From NCBI GenBank assembly GCA_037577475.1, contig JBAGJB010000181.1:5001-69000 (forward strand): DNA of 64,000 bases, written 5' to 3'. Position 1 is the stretch's first letter. Each line of letters starts with the position of its first letter. The translations under genes were made by a program, and so were the position numbers. A model generated the notes under the pieces. That model worked only from the letters and a program-made list of their open reading frames with translations, was not told the DNA's origin and did not search any database. This stretch comes from Chaunax sp. Z400 (lineage: Eukaryota > Chordata > Actinopteri > Lophiiformes > Chaunacidae). Shown here piece after piece: positions 30,732-45,500 of this stretch.

Positions 30732-33700
30732 TTGTCCGCTAGTCTCTACGACCTTCCGTTCCCGAGATACAGACATTCAAAATACGCCCCTACTGGACAT
30801 GTCATATCTCGGGAAAGGAAGGTCGCACAGACTCGGGACAAAGACTGGTGTTCTCAGAGACCACATAAACCCCTAGACGGACGTTGGTCCCGAGTCTCTA
30901 CGACCTTCCGTTCCCGAGATACAAACATTCCAAAAATCACCAAAAATACATGTCATATCTCGGGAACCGTAAGTCGTAGGGACTCGCTTTACCTGCTGGC
31001 GTTCTTGGAGACCCCATAAAACCATTGAAAGAGCTTATCCCCGAGTCTCTACGACCTTCCGTTCAAAAGTTACCAACCCGGGTAGGGCCCCGATTGAGTT
31101 TTTATCCCCTTAACCTAACCTAACCCTAACCCTAACCCCTAACCCACACTTGTCCGCTAGTCTCTACGACCTTCCGTTCCCGAGATACAGACATTCAAAA
31201 TACGCCCCTACTGGACATGTCATATCTCGGGAAAGGAAGGTCGCACAGACTCGGGACAAAGACTGGTGTTCTCAGAGACCACATAAACCCCTAGACGGAC
31301 GTTGGTCCCGAGTCTCTACGACCTTCCGTTCCCGAGATACAAACATTCCAAAAATCACCAAAAATACATGTCATATCTCGGGAACCGTAAGTCGTAGGGA
31401 CTCGGTTTACCTGCTGGCGTTCTTGGAGACCCCATAAAACCATTGAAAGAGCTTATCCCCGAGTCTCTACGACCTTCCGTTCAAAAGTTACCAACCCGGG
31501 TAGGGCCCCGATTGAGTTTTTATCCCCTTAACCTAACCTAACCCTAACCCTAACCCCTAACCCACACTTGTCCGCTAGTCTCTACGACCTTCCGTTCCCG
31601 AGATACAGACATTCAAAATACGCCCCTACTGGACATGTCATATCTCGGGAAAGGAAGGTCGCACAGACTCGGGACAAAGACTGGTGTTCTCAGAGACCAC
31701 ATAAACCCCTAGACGGACGTTGGTCCCGAGTCTCTACGACCTTCCGTTCCCGAGATACAAACATTCCAAAAATCACCAAAAATACATGTCATATCTCAGG
31801 AACCGTAAGTCGTAGGGACTCGGTTTACCTGCTGGCGTTCTTGGAGACCCCATAAAACCATTGAAAGAGCTTATCCCCGAGTCTCTACGACCTTCCGTTC
31901 AAAAGTTACCAACCCGGGTAGGGCCCCGATTGAGTTTTTATCCCCTTAACCTAACCTAACCCTAACCCTAACCCTAACCCCTAACCCACACTTGTCCGCT
32001 AGTCTCTACGACCTTCCGTTCCCGAGATACAGACATTCAAAATACGCCCCTACTGGACATGTCATATCTCGGGAAAGGAAGGTCGCACAGACTCGGGACA
32101 AAGACTGGTGTTCTCAGAGACCACATAAACCCCTAGACGGACGTTGGTCCCGAGTCTCTACGACCTTCCGTTTCCGAGATACACACATTCACTATAGGCG
32201 AACCAAACCCCATTCACTTCAATGGGAAAATAAACTTGAGTATAACTCGGGAACGGAAGGTCGTAGAGACTCGGGACCCTGATCCGTCGGACATAATTCG
32301 TGGTCTCTGAACACGCCAGACTTCTCCCCGAGTCTCTACGACCTTCCGATCCCGAGATACAGACATTCAAAATACGCCCTTACTGGACATGTCATATCTC
32401 GGGAAAGGAAGGTCGCACAGACTCGGGACAAAGACTGGTGTTCTCAGAGACCACATAACCCCCTATAAGGACGTTGGTCCCGAGTCTCTACGACCTTCCG
32501 TTTCAGAGATACACACATTCACTATAGGCGAACCAAACCCCATTCACTTCAATGGGAAAATTAACTTGAGTATAACTCGGGAACGGAAGGTCGTAGAGAC
32601 TCAGGACCCTGATCCGTCCGACATAATTCGTGGTCTCTGAACACGCCAGACTTCTCCCCGAGTCTCTACGACCTTCCGTTCCCGAGATACAAACATTCCA
32701 AAAATCGCCAAAAATACATGTCATATCTCGGGAACCGTAAGTCGTAGAGACTCGGTTTACCTGCTGGCATTCTTGGAGACCCCATAAAACCATTGAAAGA
32801 GCTTATCCCCGAGTCTCTACGACCTTCCGTTCCCGAGATACAGACATTCAAAATACGCCCCTACTGGACATGTCATATCTCGGGAAAGGAAGGTCGCACA
32901 GACTCGGGACAAAGACTGGTGTTCTCAGAGACCACATAAAACCCTAGACGGACGTTGGTCCCGAGTCTCTACGACCTTCCGTTCCCGAGATACAAACATT
33001 CCAAAAATCACCAAAAATACATGTCATATCTCGGGAACCGTAAGTCGTAGGGACTCGGTTTACCTGCTGGCGTTCTTGGAGACCCCATAAAACCATTGAA
33101 AGAGCTTATCCCCGAGTCTCTACGACCTTCCGTTCAAAAGTTACCAACCCGGGTAGGGCCCCGATTGAGTTTTTATCCCCTTAACCTAACCTAACCCTAA
33201 CCCTAACCCCTAACCCACACTTGTCCGCTAGTCTCTACGACCTTCCGTTCCCGAGATACAGACATTCAAAATACGCCCCTACTGGACATGTCATATCTCG
33301 GGAAAGGAAGGTCGCACAGACTCGGGACAAAGACTGGTGTTCTCAGAGACCACATAAACCCCTAGACGGACGTTGGTCCCGAGTCTCTACGACCTTCCGT
33401 TTCCGAGATACACACATTCACTATAGGCGAACCAAACCCCATTCACTTCAATGGGAAAATAAACTTGAGTATAACTCGGGAACGGAAGGTCGTAGAGACT
33501 CGGGACCCTGATCCGTCGGACATAATTCGTGGTCCCTGAACACGCCAGACTTCTCCCCGAGTCTCTACGACCTTCCGTGCCCGAGATACAAACATTCCAA
33601 AAATCACCAAAAATACATGTCATATCTCGGGAACCGTAAGTCGTAGAGACTCGGTTTACCTGCTGGCGTTCTTGGAGACCCCATAAAACCATTGAAAGAG

Positions 33701-34600
33701 CTTATCCCGAGTCTCTACGACCTTCCGTTCCCGAGATACAGACATTCAAAATACGCCCCTACTGGACATGTCATATCTCGGGAAAGGAAGGTCGCACAGA
33801 CTCGGGACAAAGACTGGTGTTCTCAGAGACCACATAAACCCCTAGACGGACGTTGGTCCCGAGTCTCTACGACCTTCCGTTCCCGAGATACAAACATTCC
33901 AAAAATCACCAAAAATACATGTCATATCTCGGGAACCGTAAGTCGTAGGGACTCGGTTTACCTGCTGGCGTTCTTGGAGACCCCATAAAACCATTGAAAG
34001 AGCTTATACCCGAGTCTCTACGACCTTCCGTTCAAAAGTTACCAACCCGGGTAGGGCCCCGATTGAGTTTTTATCCCCTTAACCTAACCTAACCCTAACC
34101 CTAACCCCTAACCCACACTTGTCCGCTAGTCTCTACGACCTTCCGTTCCCGAGATACAGACATTCAAAATACGCCCCTACTGGACATGTCATATCTCGGG
34201 AAAGGAAGGTCGCACAGACTCGGGACAAAGACTGGTGTTCTCAGAGACCACATAAACCCCTAGACGGACGTTGGTCCCGAGTCTCTACGACCTTCCGTTT
34301 CCGAGATACACACATTCACTATAGGCGAACCAAACCCCATTCACTTCAATGGGAAAATAAACTTGAGTATAAGTCGGGAACGGAAGGTCGTAGAGACTCG
34401 GGACCCTGATCCGTCGGACATAATTCGTGGTCTCTGAACACGCCAGACTTCTCCCCGAGTCTCTACGACCTTCCGTTCCCGAGATACAAACATTCCAAAA
34501 ATCGCCAAAAATACATGTCATATCTCGGGAACCGTAAGTCGTAGAGACTCGGTTTACCTGCTGGCATTCTTGGAGACCCCATAAAACCATTGAAAGAGCT
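30732..34600. repeat. Long-range array block, copy 1 of 3
   Basis: The cassette order A C D (three times), 1229, 898, then A B C recurs at offset 11819 (copy 2) and 22177 (copy 3). Diagnostic variants shared by all three include CCTTCCGATCCCGAG (near 32341), CCTATAAGGACG (near 32463), and the one-base-short ATCCCGAG joint (near 33705). Confidence 0.82.
32151..32328. repeat. Exemplar unit B (178 bp)
   Basis: The second arm (CTCGGGAACGGAAGGTCGTA ...) pairs with the first at about 31 of 33 positions, the best of the three types. The longer loop (about 58 bases) carries its own small inverted repeat, CCCATT and AATGGG, separated by six bases. The spacer includes TTCGTGGTCTCTGAACACGC, part of which is complementary to the spacer of A. 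B occurs only after A. Confidence 0.9.
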
Positions 34601-37600
34601 TATCCCCGAGTCTCTACGACCTTCCGTTCCCGAGATACAGACATTCAAAATACGCCCCTACTGGACATGTCATATCTCGGGAAAGGAAGGTCGCACAGAC
34701 TCGGGACAAAGACTGGTGTTCTCAGAGACCACATAAACCCCTAGACGGACGTTGGTCCCGAGTCTCTACGACCTTCCGTTTCCGAGATACACACATTCAC
34801 TATAGGCGAACCAAACCCCATTCACTTCAATGGGAAAATAAACTTGAGTATAAGTCGGGAACGGAAGGTCGTAGAGACTCGGGACCCTGATCCGTCGGAC
34901 ATAATTCGTGGTCTCTGAACACGCCAGACTTCTCCCCGAGTCTCTACGACCTTCCGTTCCCGAGATACAAACATTCCAAAAATCGCCAAAAATACATGTC
35001 ATATCTCGGGAACCGTAAGTCGTAGAGACTCGGTTTACCTGCTGGCATTCTTGGAGACCCCATAAAACCATTGAAAGAGCTTATCCCCGAGTCTCTACGA
35101 CCTTCCGTTCCCGAGATACAGACATTCAAAATACGCCCCTACTGGACATGTCATATCTCGGGAAAGGAAGGTCGCACAGACTCGGGACAAAGACTGGTGT
35201 TCTCAGAGACCACATAAACCCCTAGACGGACGTTGGTCCCGAGTCTCTACGACCTTCCGTTCCCGAGATACAAACATTCCAAAAATCACCAAAAATACAT
35301 GTCATATCTCGGGAACCGTAAGTCGTAGGGACTCGGTTTACCTGCTGGCGTTCTTGGAGACCCCATAAAACCATTGAAAGAGCTTATCCCCGAGTCTCTA
35401 CGACCTTCCGTTCAAAAGTTACCAACCCGGGTAGGGCCCCGATTGAGTTTTTATCCCCTTAACCTAACCTAACCCTAACCCTAACCCCTAACCCACACTT
35501 GTCCGCTAGTCTCTACGACCTTCCGTTCCCGAGATACAGACATTCAAAATACGCCCCTACTGGACATGTCATATCTCGGGAAAGGAAGGTCGCACAGACT
35601 CGGGACAAAGACTGGTGTTCTCAGAGACCACATAAACCCCTAGACGGACGTTGGTCCCGAGTCTCTACGACCTTCCGTTTCCGAGATACACACATTCACT
35701 ATAGGCGAACCAAACCCCATTCACTTCAATGGGAAAATAAACTTGAGTATAAGTCGGGAACGGAAGGTCGTAGAGACTCGGGACCATGATCCGTCGGACA
35801 TAATTCGTGGTCTCTGAACACGCCAGACTTCTCCCCGAGTCTCTACGACCTTCCGTTCCCGAGATACAAACATTCCAAAAATCGCCAAAAATACATGTCA
35901 TATCTCGGGAACCGTAAGTCGTAGAGACTCGGTTTACCTGCTGGCATTCTTGGAGACCCCATAAAACCATTGAAAGAGCTTATCCCCGAGTCTCTACGAC
36001 CTTCCGTTCCCGAGATACAGACATTCAAAATACGCCCCTACTGGACATGTCATATCTCGGGAAAGGAAGGTCGCACAGACTCGGGACAAAGACTGGTGTT
36101 CTCAGAGACCACATAAACCCCTAGACGGACGTTGGTCCCGAGTCTCTACGACCTTCCGTTTCCGAGATACACACATTCACTATAGGCGAACCAAACCCCA
36201 TTCACTTCAATGGGAAAATAAACTTGAGTATAAGTCGGGAACGGAAGGTCGTAGAGACTCGGGACCCTGATCCGTCGGACATAATTCGTGGTCTCTGAAC
36301 ACGCCAGACTTCTCCCCGAGTCTCTACGACCTTCCGTTCCCGAGATACAAACATTCCAAAAATCGCCAAAAATACATGTCATATCTCGGGAACCGTAAGT
36401 CGTAGAGACTCGGTTTACCTGCTGGCATTCTTGGAGACCCCATAAAACCATTGAAAGAGCTTATCCCCGAGTCTCTACGACCTTCCGTTCCCGAGATACA
36501 GACATTCAAAATACGCCCCTACTGGACATGTCATATCTCGGGAAAGGAAGGTCGCACAGACTCGGGACAAAGACTGGTGTTCTCAGAGACCACATAAACC
36601 CCTAGACGGACGTTGGTCCTGAGTCTCTACGACCTTCCGTTCCCGAGATACAAACATTCCAAAAATCACCAAAAATACATGTCATATCTCGGGAACCGTA
36701 AGTCGTAGGGACTCGGTTTACCTGCTGGCGTTCTTGGAGACCCCATAAAACCATTGAAAGAGCTTATCCCCGAGTCTCTACGACCTTCCGTTCAAAAGTT
36801 ACCAACCCGGGTAGGGCCCCGATTGAGTTTTTATCCCCTTAACCTAACCTAACCCTAACCCTAACCCCTAACCCACACTTGTCCGCTAGTCTCTACGACC
36901 TTCCGTTCCCGAGATACAGACATTCAAAATACGCCCCTACTGGACATGTCATATCTCGGGAAAGGAAGGTCGCACAGACTCGGGACAAAGACTGGTGTTC
37001 TCAGAGACCACATAAACCCCTAGACGGACGTTGGTCCCGAGTCTCTACGACCTTCCGTTTCCGAGATACACACATTCACTATAGGCGAACCAAACCCCAT
37101 TCACTTCAATGGGAAAATAAACTTGAGTATAAGTCGGGAACGGAAGGTCGTAGAGACTCGGGACCCTGATCCGTCGGACATAATTCGTGGTCTCTGAACA
37201 CGCCAGACTTCTCCCCGAGTCTCTACGACCTTCCGTTCCCGAGATACAAACATTCCAAAAATCGCCAAAAATACATGTCATATCTCGGGAACCGTAAGTC
37301 GTAGAGACTCGGTTTACCTGCTGGCATTCTTGGAGACCCCATAAAACCATTGAAAGAGCTTATCCCCGAGTCTCTACGACCTTCCGTTCCCGAGATACAG
37401 ACATTCAAAATACGCCCCTACTGGACATGTCATATCTCGGGAAAGGAAGGTCGCACAGACTCGGGACAAAGACTGGTGTTCTCAGAGACCACATAAACCC
37501 CTAGACGGACGTTGGTCCTGAGTCTCTACGACCTTCCGTTCCCGAGATACAAACATTCCAAAAATCACCAAAAATACATGTCATATCTCGGGAACCGTAA

Positions 37601-40600
37601 GTCGTAGGGACTCGGTTTACCTGCTGGCGTTCTTGGAGACCCCATAAAACCATTGAAAGAGCTTATCCCCGAGTCTCTACGACCTTCCGTTCAAAAGTTA
37701 CCAACCCGGGTAGGGCCCCGATTGAGTTTTTATCCCCTTAACCTAACCTAACCCTAACCCTAACCCCTAACCCACACTTGTCCGCTAGTCTCTACGACCT
37801 TCCGTTCCCGAGATACAGACATTCAAAATACGCCCCTACTGGACATGTCATATCTCGGGAAAGGAAGGTCGCACAGACTCGGGACAAAGACTGGTGTTCT
37901 CAGAGACCACATAAACCCCTAGACGGACGTTGGTCCCGAGTCTCTACGACCTTCCGTTTCCGAGATACACACATTCACTATAGGCGAACCAAACCCCATT
38001 CACTTCAATGGGAAAATAAACTTGAGTATAAGTCGGGAACGGAAGGTCGTAGAGACTCGGGACCCTGATCCGTCGGACATAATTCGTGGTCTCTGAACAC
38101 GCCAGACTTCTCCCCGAGTCTCTACGACCTTCCGTTCCCGAGATACAAACATTCCAAAAATCGCCAAAAATACATGTCATATCTCGGGAACCGTAAGTCG
38201 TAGAGACTCGGTTTACCTGCTGGCATTCTTGGAGACCCCATAAAACCATTGAAAGAGCTTATCCCCGAGTCTCTACGACCTTCCGTTCCCGAGATACAGA
38301 CATTCAAAATACGCCCCTACTGGACATGTCATATCTCGGGAAAGGAAGGTCGCACAGACTCGGGACAAAGACTGGTGTTCTCAGAGACCACATAAACCCC
38401 TAGACGGACGTTGGTCCCGAGTCTCTACGACCTTCCGTTCCCGAGATACAAACATTCCAAAAATCACCAAAAATACATGTCATATCTCGGGAACCGTAAG
38501 TCGTAGGGACTCGGTTTACCTGCTGGCGTTCTTGGAGACCCCATAAAACCATTGAAAGAGCTTATCCCCGAGTCTCTACGACCTTCCGTTCAAAATTTAC
38601 CAACCCGGGTAGGGCCCCGATTGAGTTTTTATCCCCTTAACCTAACCTAACCCTAACCCTAACCCCTAACCCACACTTGTCCGCTAGTCTCTACGACCTT
38701 CCGTTCCCGAGATACAGACATTCAAAATACGCCCCTACTGGACATGTCATATCTCGGGAAAGGAAGGTCGCACAGACTCGGGACAAAGACTGGTGTTCTC
38801 AGAGACCACATAAACCCCTAGACGGACGTTGGTCCCGAGTCTCTACGACCTTCCGTTTCCGAGATACACACATTCACTATAGGCGAACCAAACCCCATTC
38901 ACTTCAATGGGAAAATAAACTTGAGTATAACTCGGGAACGGAAGGTCGTAGAGACTCGGGACCCTGATCCGTCGGACATAATTCGTGGTCCCTGAACACG
39001 CCAGACTTCTCCCCGAGTCTCTACGACCTTCCGTGCCCGAGATACAAACATTCCAAAAATCACCAAAAATACATGTCATATCTCGGGAACCGTAAGTCGT
39101 AGAGACTCGGTTTACCTGCTGGCGTTCTTGGAGACCCCATAAAACCATTGAAAGAGCTTATCCCCGAGTCTCTACGACCTTCCGTTCCCGAGATACAGAC
39201 ATTCAAAATACGCCCCTACTGGACATGTCAAATCTCGGGAAAGGAAGGTCGCACAGACTCGGGACAAAGACTGGTGTTCTCAGAGACCACATAAACCCCT
39301 AGACGGACGTTGGTCCCGAGTCTCTACGACCTTCCGTTCCCGAGATACAAACATTCCAAAAATCACCAAAAATACATGTCATATCTCGGGAACCGTAAGT
39401 CGTAGGGACTCGGTTTACCTGCTGGCGTTCTTGGAGACCCCATAAAACCATTGAAAGAGCTTATCCCCGAGTCTCTACGACCTTCCGTTCAAAAGTTACC
39501 AACCCGGGTAGGGCCCCGATTGAGTTTTTATCCCCTTAACCTAACCTAACCCTAACCCTAACCCCTAACCCACACTTGTCCGCTAGTCTCTACGACCTTC
39601 CGTTCCCGAGATACAGACATTCAAAATACGCCCCTACTGGACATGTCATATCTCGGGAAAGGAAGGTCGTACAGACTCGGGACAAAGACTGGTGTTCTCA
39701 GAGACCACATAAACCCCTAGACGGACGTTGGTCCCGAGTCTCTACGACCTTCCGTTTCCGAGATACACACATTCACTATAGGCGAACCAAACCCCATTCA
39801 CTTCAATGGGAAAATAAACTTGAGTATAACTCGGGAACGGAAGGTCATAGAGACTCGGGACCCTGATGCGTCGGACATAATTCGTGGTCCCTGAACACGC
39901 CAGACTTCTCCCCGAGTCTCTACGACCTTCCGTTCCCGAGATACAAACATTCCAAAAATCACCAAAAATACATGTCATATCTCGGGAACCGTAAGTCGTA
40001 GAGACTCGGTTTACCTGCTGGCGTTCTTGGAGACCCCATAAAACCATTGAAAGAGCTTATCCCCGAGTCTCTACGACCTTCCGTTCCCGAGATACAGACA
40101 TTCAAAATACGCCCCTACTGGACATGTCATATCTCGGGAAAGGAAGGTCGCACAGACTCGGGACAAAGACTGGTGTTCTCAAAGACCACATAAACCCCTA
40201 GACGGACGTTGGTCCCGAGTCTCTACGACCTTCCGTTCCCGAGATACAAACATTCCAAAAATCACCAAAAGTACATGTCATATCTCGGGAACCGTAAGTC
40301 GTAGGGACTCGGTTTACCTGCTGGCGTTCTTGGAGACCCCATAAAACCATTGAAAGAGCTTATCCCCGAGCCTCTACGACCTTCCGTTCAAAAGTTACCA
40401 ACCCGGGTAGGGCCCCGATTGAGTTTTTATCCCCTTAACCTAACCTAACCCTAACCCTAACCCTAACCCCTAACCCACACTTGTCCGCTAGTCTCTACGA
40501 CCTTCCGTTCCCGAGATACAGACATTCAAAATACGCCCCTACTGGACATGTCATATCTCGGGAAAGGAAGATCGCACAGACTCGGGACAAAGACTGGTGT

Positions 40601-42550
40601 TCTCAGAGACCACATAAAACCCTAGACGGACGTTGGTCCCGAGTCTCTACGACCTTCCGTTTCCGAGATACACACATTCACTATAGGCGAACCAAAGCCC
40701 ATTCACTTCAATGGGAAAATAAACTTGAGCATAACTCGGGAACGGAAGGTCGTAGACACTCGGGACCCTGATCCGTCTGACATAATTCGTGGTCTCTGAA
40801 CACGCCAGACTTCTCCCCGAGTCTCTACGACCTTCCGTTCCCGAGATACAGACATTCAAAATACGCCCCTACTGGACATGTCATATCTCGGGAAAGGAAG
40901 GTCGCACAGACTCGGGACAAAGACTGGTGTTCTCAGAGACCACATAAACCCCTAGACGGACGTTGGTCCCGAGTCTCTACGACCTTCCGTTCCCGAGATA
41001 CAAACATTCCAAAAATCACCAAAAGTACATGTCATATCTCGGGAACCGTAAGTCGTAGGGACTCGGTTTACCTGCTGGCGTTCTTGGAGACCCCATAAAA
41101 CCATTGAAAGAGCTTATCCCCGAGTCTCTACGACCTTCCGTTCAAAAGTTACCAACCCGGGTAGGGCCCCAATTGAGTTTTTATCCCCTTAACCTAACCT
41201 AACCCTATCCCTAACCCTAACCCCTAACCCACACTTGTCCGCTAGTCTCTACGACCTTCCGTTCCCGAGATACAGACATTCAAAATACGCCCCTACTGGA
41301 CATGTCATATCTCGGGAAAGGAAGGTCGCACAGACTCGGGACAAAGACTGGTGTTCTCAGAGACCACATAAACCCCTAGACGGACGTTGGTCCCGAGTCT
41401 CTACGACCTTCCGTTTCCGAGATACACACATTCACTATAGGCGACCCAAACCCCATTCACTTCAATGGGAAAATAAACTTGAGTATAACTCGGGAACGGA
41501 AGGTCGTAGAGACTCGAGACCCTGATCCGTCGGACATAATTCGTGGTCCCTGAACACGCCAGACTTCTCCCCGAGTCTCTACGACCTTCCGTTCCCGAGA
41601 TACAAACATTCCAAAAATCACCAAAAATACATGTCATATCTCGGGAACCGTAAGTCGTAGAGACTCGGTTTACCTGCTGGCGTTCTTGGAGACCCCATAA
41701 AACCAATGAAAGAGCTTATCCCCGAGTCTCTACGACCTTCCGTTCCGGAGATACAGACAATCAAAATACGCCCCTACTGGACATGTCATATCTCGGGAAA
41801 GGAAGGTCGCACAGACTCGGGACAAAGACTGGTGTTCTCAGAGACCACATAAACCCCTAGACGGACGTTGGTCCCGAGTCTCTACGACCTTCCGTTCCCG
41901 AGATACAAACATTCCAAAAATCACCAAAAATACATGTCATATCTCGGGAACCGTAAGTCGTAGGGACTCGGTTTACCTGCTGGCGTTCTTGGAGACCCCA
42001 TAAAACCATTGAAAGAGCTTATCCCCGAGTCTCTACGACCTTCCGTTCAAAAGTTACCAACCCGGGTAGGGCCCCGATTGAGTTTTTATCCCCTTAACCT
42101 AACCTAACCCTAACCCTAAGCCCTAACCCACACTTGTCCGCTAGTCTCTACGACCTTCCGTTCCCGAGATACAGACATTCAAAATACGCCCCTACTGGAC
42201 ATGTCATATCTCGGGAAAGGAAGGTCGCACAGACTCGGGACAAAGACTGGTGTTCTCAGAGACCACATAAACCCCTAGACGGACGTTGGTCCCGAGTCTC
42301 TACGACCTTCCGTTCCCGAGATACAAACATTCCAAAAATCACCAAAAATACATGTCATATCTCGGGAACCGTAAGTCGTAGGGACTGGTTTACCTGCTGG
42401 CGTTCTTGGAGACCCCATAAAACCATTGAAAGAGCTTATCCCCGAGTCTCTACGACCTTCCGTTCAAAAGTTACCAACCCGGGTAGGGCCCCGATTGAGT
42501 TTTTATCCCCTTAACCTAACCTAACCCTAACCCTAACCCCTAACCCACAC

Positions 42551-45500
42551 TTGTCCGCTAGTCTCTACGACCTTCCGTTCCCGAGATACAGACATTCAAA
42601 ATACGCCCCTACTGGACATGTCATATCTCGGGAAAGGAAGGTCGCACAGACTCGGGACAAAGACTGGTGTTCTCAGAGACCACATAAACCCCTAGACGGA
42701 CGTTGGTCCCGAGTCTCTACGACCTTCCGTTCCCGAGATACAAACATTCCAAAAATCACCAAAAATACATGTCATATCTCGGGAACCGTAAGTCGTAGGG
42801 ACTCGGTTTACCTGCTGGCGTTCTTGGAGACCCCATAAAACCATTGAAAGAGCTTATCCCCGAGTCTCTACGACCTTCCGTTCAAAAGTTACCAACCCGG
42901 GTAGGGCCCCGATTGAGTTTTTATCCCCTTAACCTAACCTAACCCTAACCCTAACCCCTAACCCACACTTGTCCGCTAGTCTCTACGACCTTCCGTTCCC
43001 GAGATACAGACATTCAAAATACGCCCCTACTGGACATGTCATATCTCGGGAAAGGAAGGTCGCACAGACTCGGGACAAAGACTGGTGTTCTCAGAGACCA
43101 CATAAACCCCTAGACGGACGTTGGTCCCGAGTCTCTACGACCTTCCGTTCCCGAGATACAAACATTCCAAAAATCACCAAAAATACATGTCATATCTCGG
43201 GAAACGTAAGTCGTAGGGACTCGGTTTACCTGCTGGCGTTCTTGGAGACCCCATAAAACCATTGAAAGAGCTTATCCCCGAGTCTCTACGACCTTCCGTT
43301 CAAAAGTTACCAACCCGGGTAGGGCCCCGATTGAGTTTTTATCCCCTTAACCTAACCTAACCCTAACCCTAAGCCCTAACCCACACTTGTCCGCTAGTCT
43401 CTACGACCTTCCGTTCCCGAGATACAGACATTCAAAATACGCCCCTACTGGACATGTCATATCTCGGGAAAGGAAGGTCGCACAGACTCGGGACAAAGAC
43501 TGGTGTTCTCAGAGACCACATAAACCCCTAGACGGACGTTGGTCCCGAGTCTCTACGACCTTCCGTTCCCGAGATACAAACATTCCAAAAATCACCAAAA
43601 ATACATGTCATATCTCAGGAACCGTAAGTCGTAGGGACTCGGTTTACCTGCTGGCGTTCTTGGAGACCCCATAAAACCATTGAAAGAGCTTATCCCCGAG
43701 TCTCTACGACCTTCCGTTCAAAAGTTACCAACCCGGGTAGGGCCCCGATTGAGTTTTTATCCCCTTAACCTAACCTAACCCTAACCCTAACCCTAACCCC
43801 TAACCCACACTTGTCCGCTAGTCTCTACGACCTTCCGTTCCCGAGATACAGACATTCAAAATACGCCCCTACTGGACATGTCATATCTCGGGAAAGGAAG
43901 GTCGCACAGACTCGGGACAAAGACTGGTGTTCTCAGAGACCACATAAACCCCTAGACGGACGTTGGTCCCGAGTCTCTACGACCTTCCGTTTCCGAGATA
44001 CACACATTCACTATAGGCGAACCAAACCCCATTCACTTCAATGGGAAAATAAACTTGAGTATAACTCGGGAACGGAAGGTCGTAGAGACTCGGGACCCTG
44101 ATCCGTCGGACATAATTCGTGGTCTCTGAACACGCCAGACTTCTCCCCGAGTCTCTACGACCTTCCGATCCCGAGATACAGACATTCAAAATACGCCCCT
44201 ACTGGACATGTCATATCTCGGGAAAGGAAGGTCGCACAGACTCGGGACAAAGACTGGTGTTCTCAGAGACCACATAAGCCCCTATAAGGACGTTGGTCCC
44301 GAGTCTCTACGACCTTCCATTTCAGAGATACACACATTCACTATAGGCGAACCAAACCCCATTCACTTCAATGGGAAAATAAACTTGAGTATAACTCGGG
44401 AACGGAAGGTCGTAGAGACTCGGGACCCTGATCCGTCGGACATAATTCGTGGTCTCTGAACACGCCAGACTTCTCCCCGAGTCTCTACGACCTTCCGTTC
44501 CCGAGATACAAACATTCCAAAAATCGCCAAAAATACATGTCATATCTCGGGAACCGTAAGTCGTAGAGACTCGGTTTACCTGCTGGCATTCTTGGAGACC
44601 CCATAAAACCATTGAAAGAGCTTATCCCCGAGTCTCTACGACCTTCCGTTCCCGAGATACAGACATTCAAAATACGCCCCTACTGGACATGTCATATCTC
44701 GGGAAAGGAAGGTCGCACAGACTCGGGACAAAGACTGGTGTTCTCAGAGACCACATAAAACCCTAGACGGACGTTGGTCCCGAGTCTCTACGACCTTCCG
44801 TTCCCGAGATACAAACATTCCAAAAATCACCAAAAATACATGTCATATCTCGGGAACCGTAAGTCGTAGGGACTCGGTTTACCTGCTGGCGTTCTTGGAG
44901 ACCCCATAAAACCATTGAAAGAGCTTATCCCCGAGTCTCTACGACCTTCCGTTCAAAAGTTACCAACCCGGGTAGGGCCCCGATTGAGTTTTTATCCCCT
45001 TAACCTAACCTAACCCTAACCCTAACCCCTAACCCACACTTGTCCGCTAGTCTCTACGACCTTCCGTTCCCGAGATACAGACATTCAAAATACGCCCCTA
45101 CTGGACATGTCATATCTCGGGAAAGGAAGGTCGCACAGACTCGGGACAAAGACTGGTGTTCTCAGAGACCACATAAACCCCTAGACGGACGTTGGTCCCG
45201 AGTCTCTACGACCTTCCGTTTCCGAGATACACACATTCACTATAGGCGAACCAAACCCCATTCACTTCAATGGGAAAATAAACTTGAGTATAACTCGGGA
45301 ACGGAAGGTCGTAGAGACTCGGGACCCTGATCCGTCGGACATAATTCGTGGTCCCTGAACACGCCAGACTTCTCCCCGAGTCTCTACGACCTTCCGTGCC
45401 CGAGATACAAACATTCCAAAAATCACCAAAAATACATGTCATATCTCGGGAACCGTAAGTCGTAGAGACTCGGTTTACCTGCTGGCGTTCTTGGAGACCC

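Larger units (their letters stand above)
27814..31991. repeat. Run of ten minimal A-C-D cassettes (418 bp each)
   Basis: Cassettes start at 27814, 28232, 28644, 29062, 29479, 29897, 30314, 30732, 31150 and 31568. Lengths are 418 bp, except 412 and 424 bp (one telomeric hexamer fewer or more) and 417 bp (one base lost in GGGACTGG for GGGACTCGG, at 29062 and 29897). B units are absent. The D-to-A junction changes to TCCGCTAG here and keeps that form to the end of the window. Confidence 0.94.
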
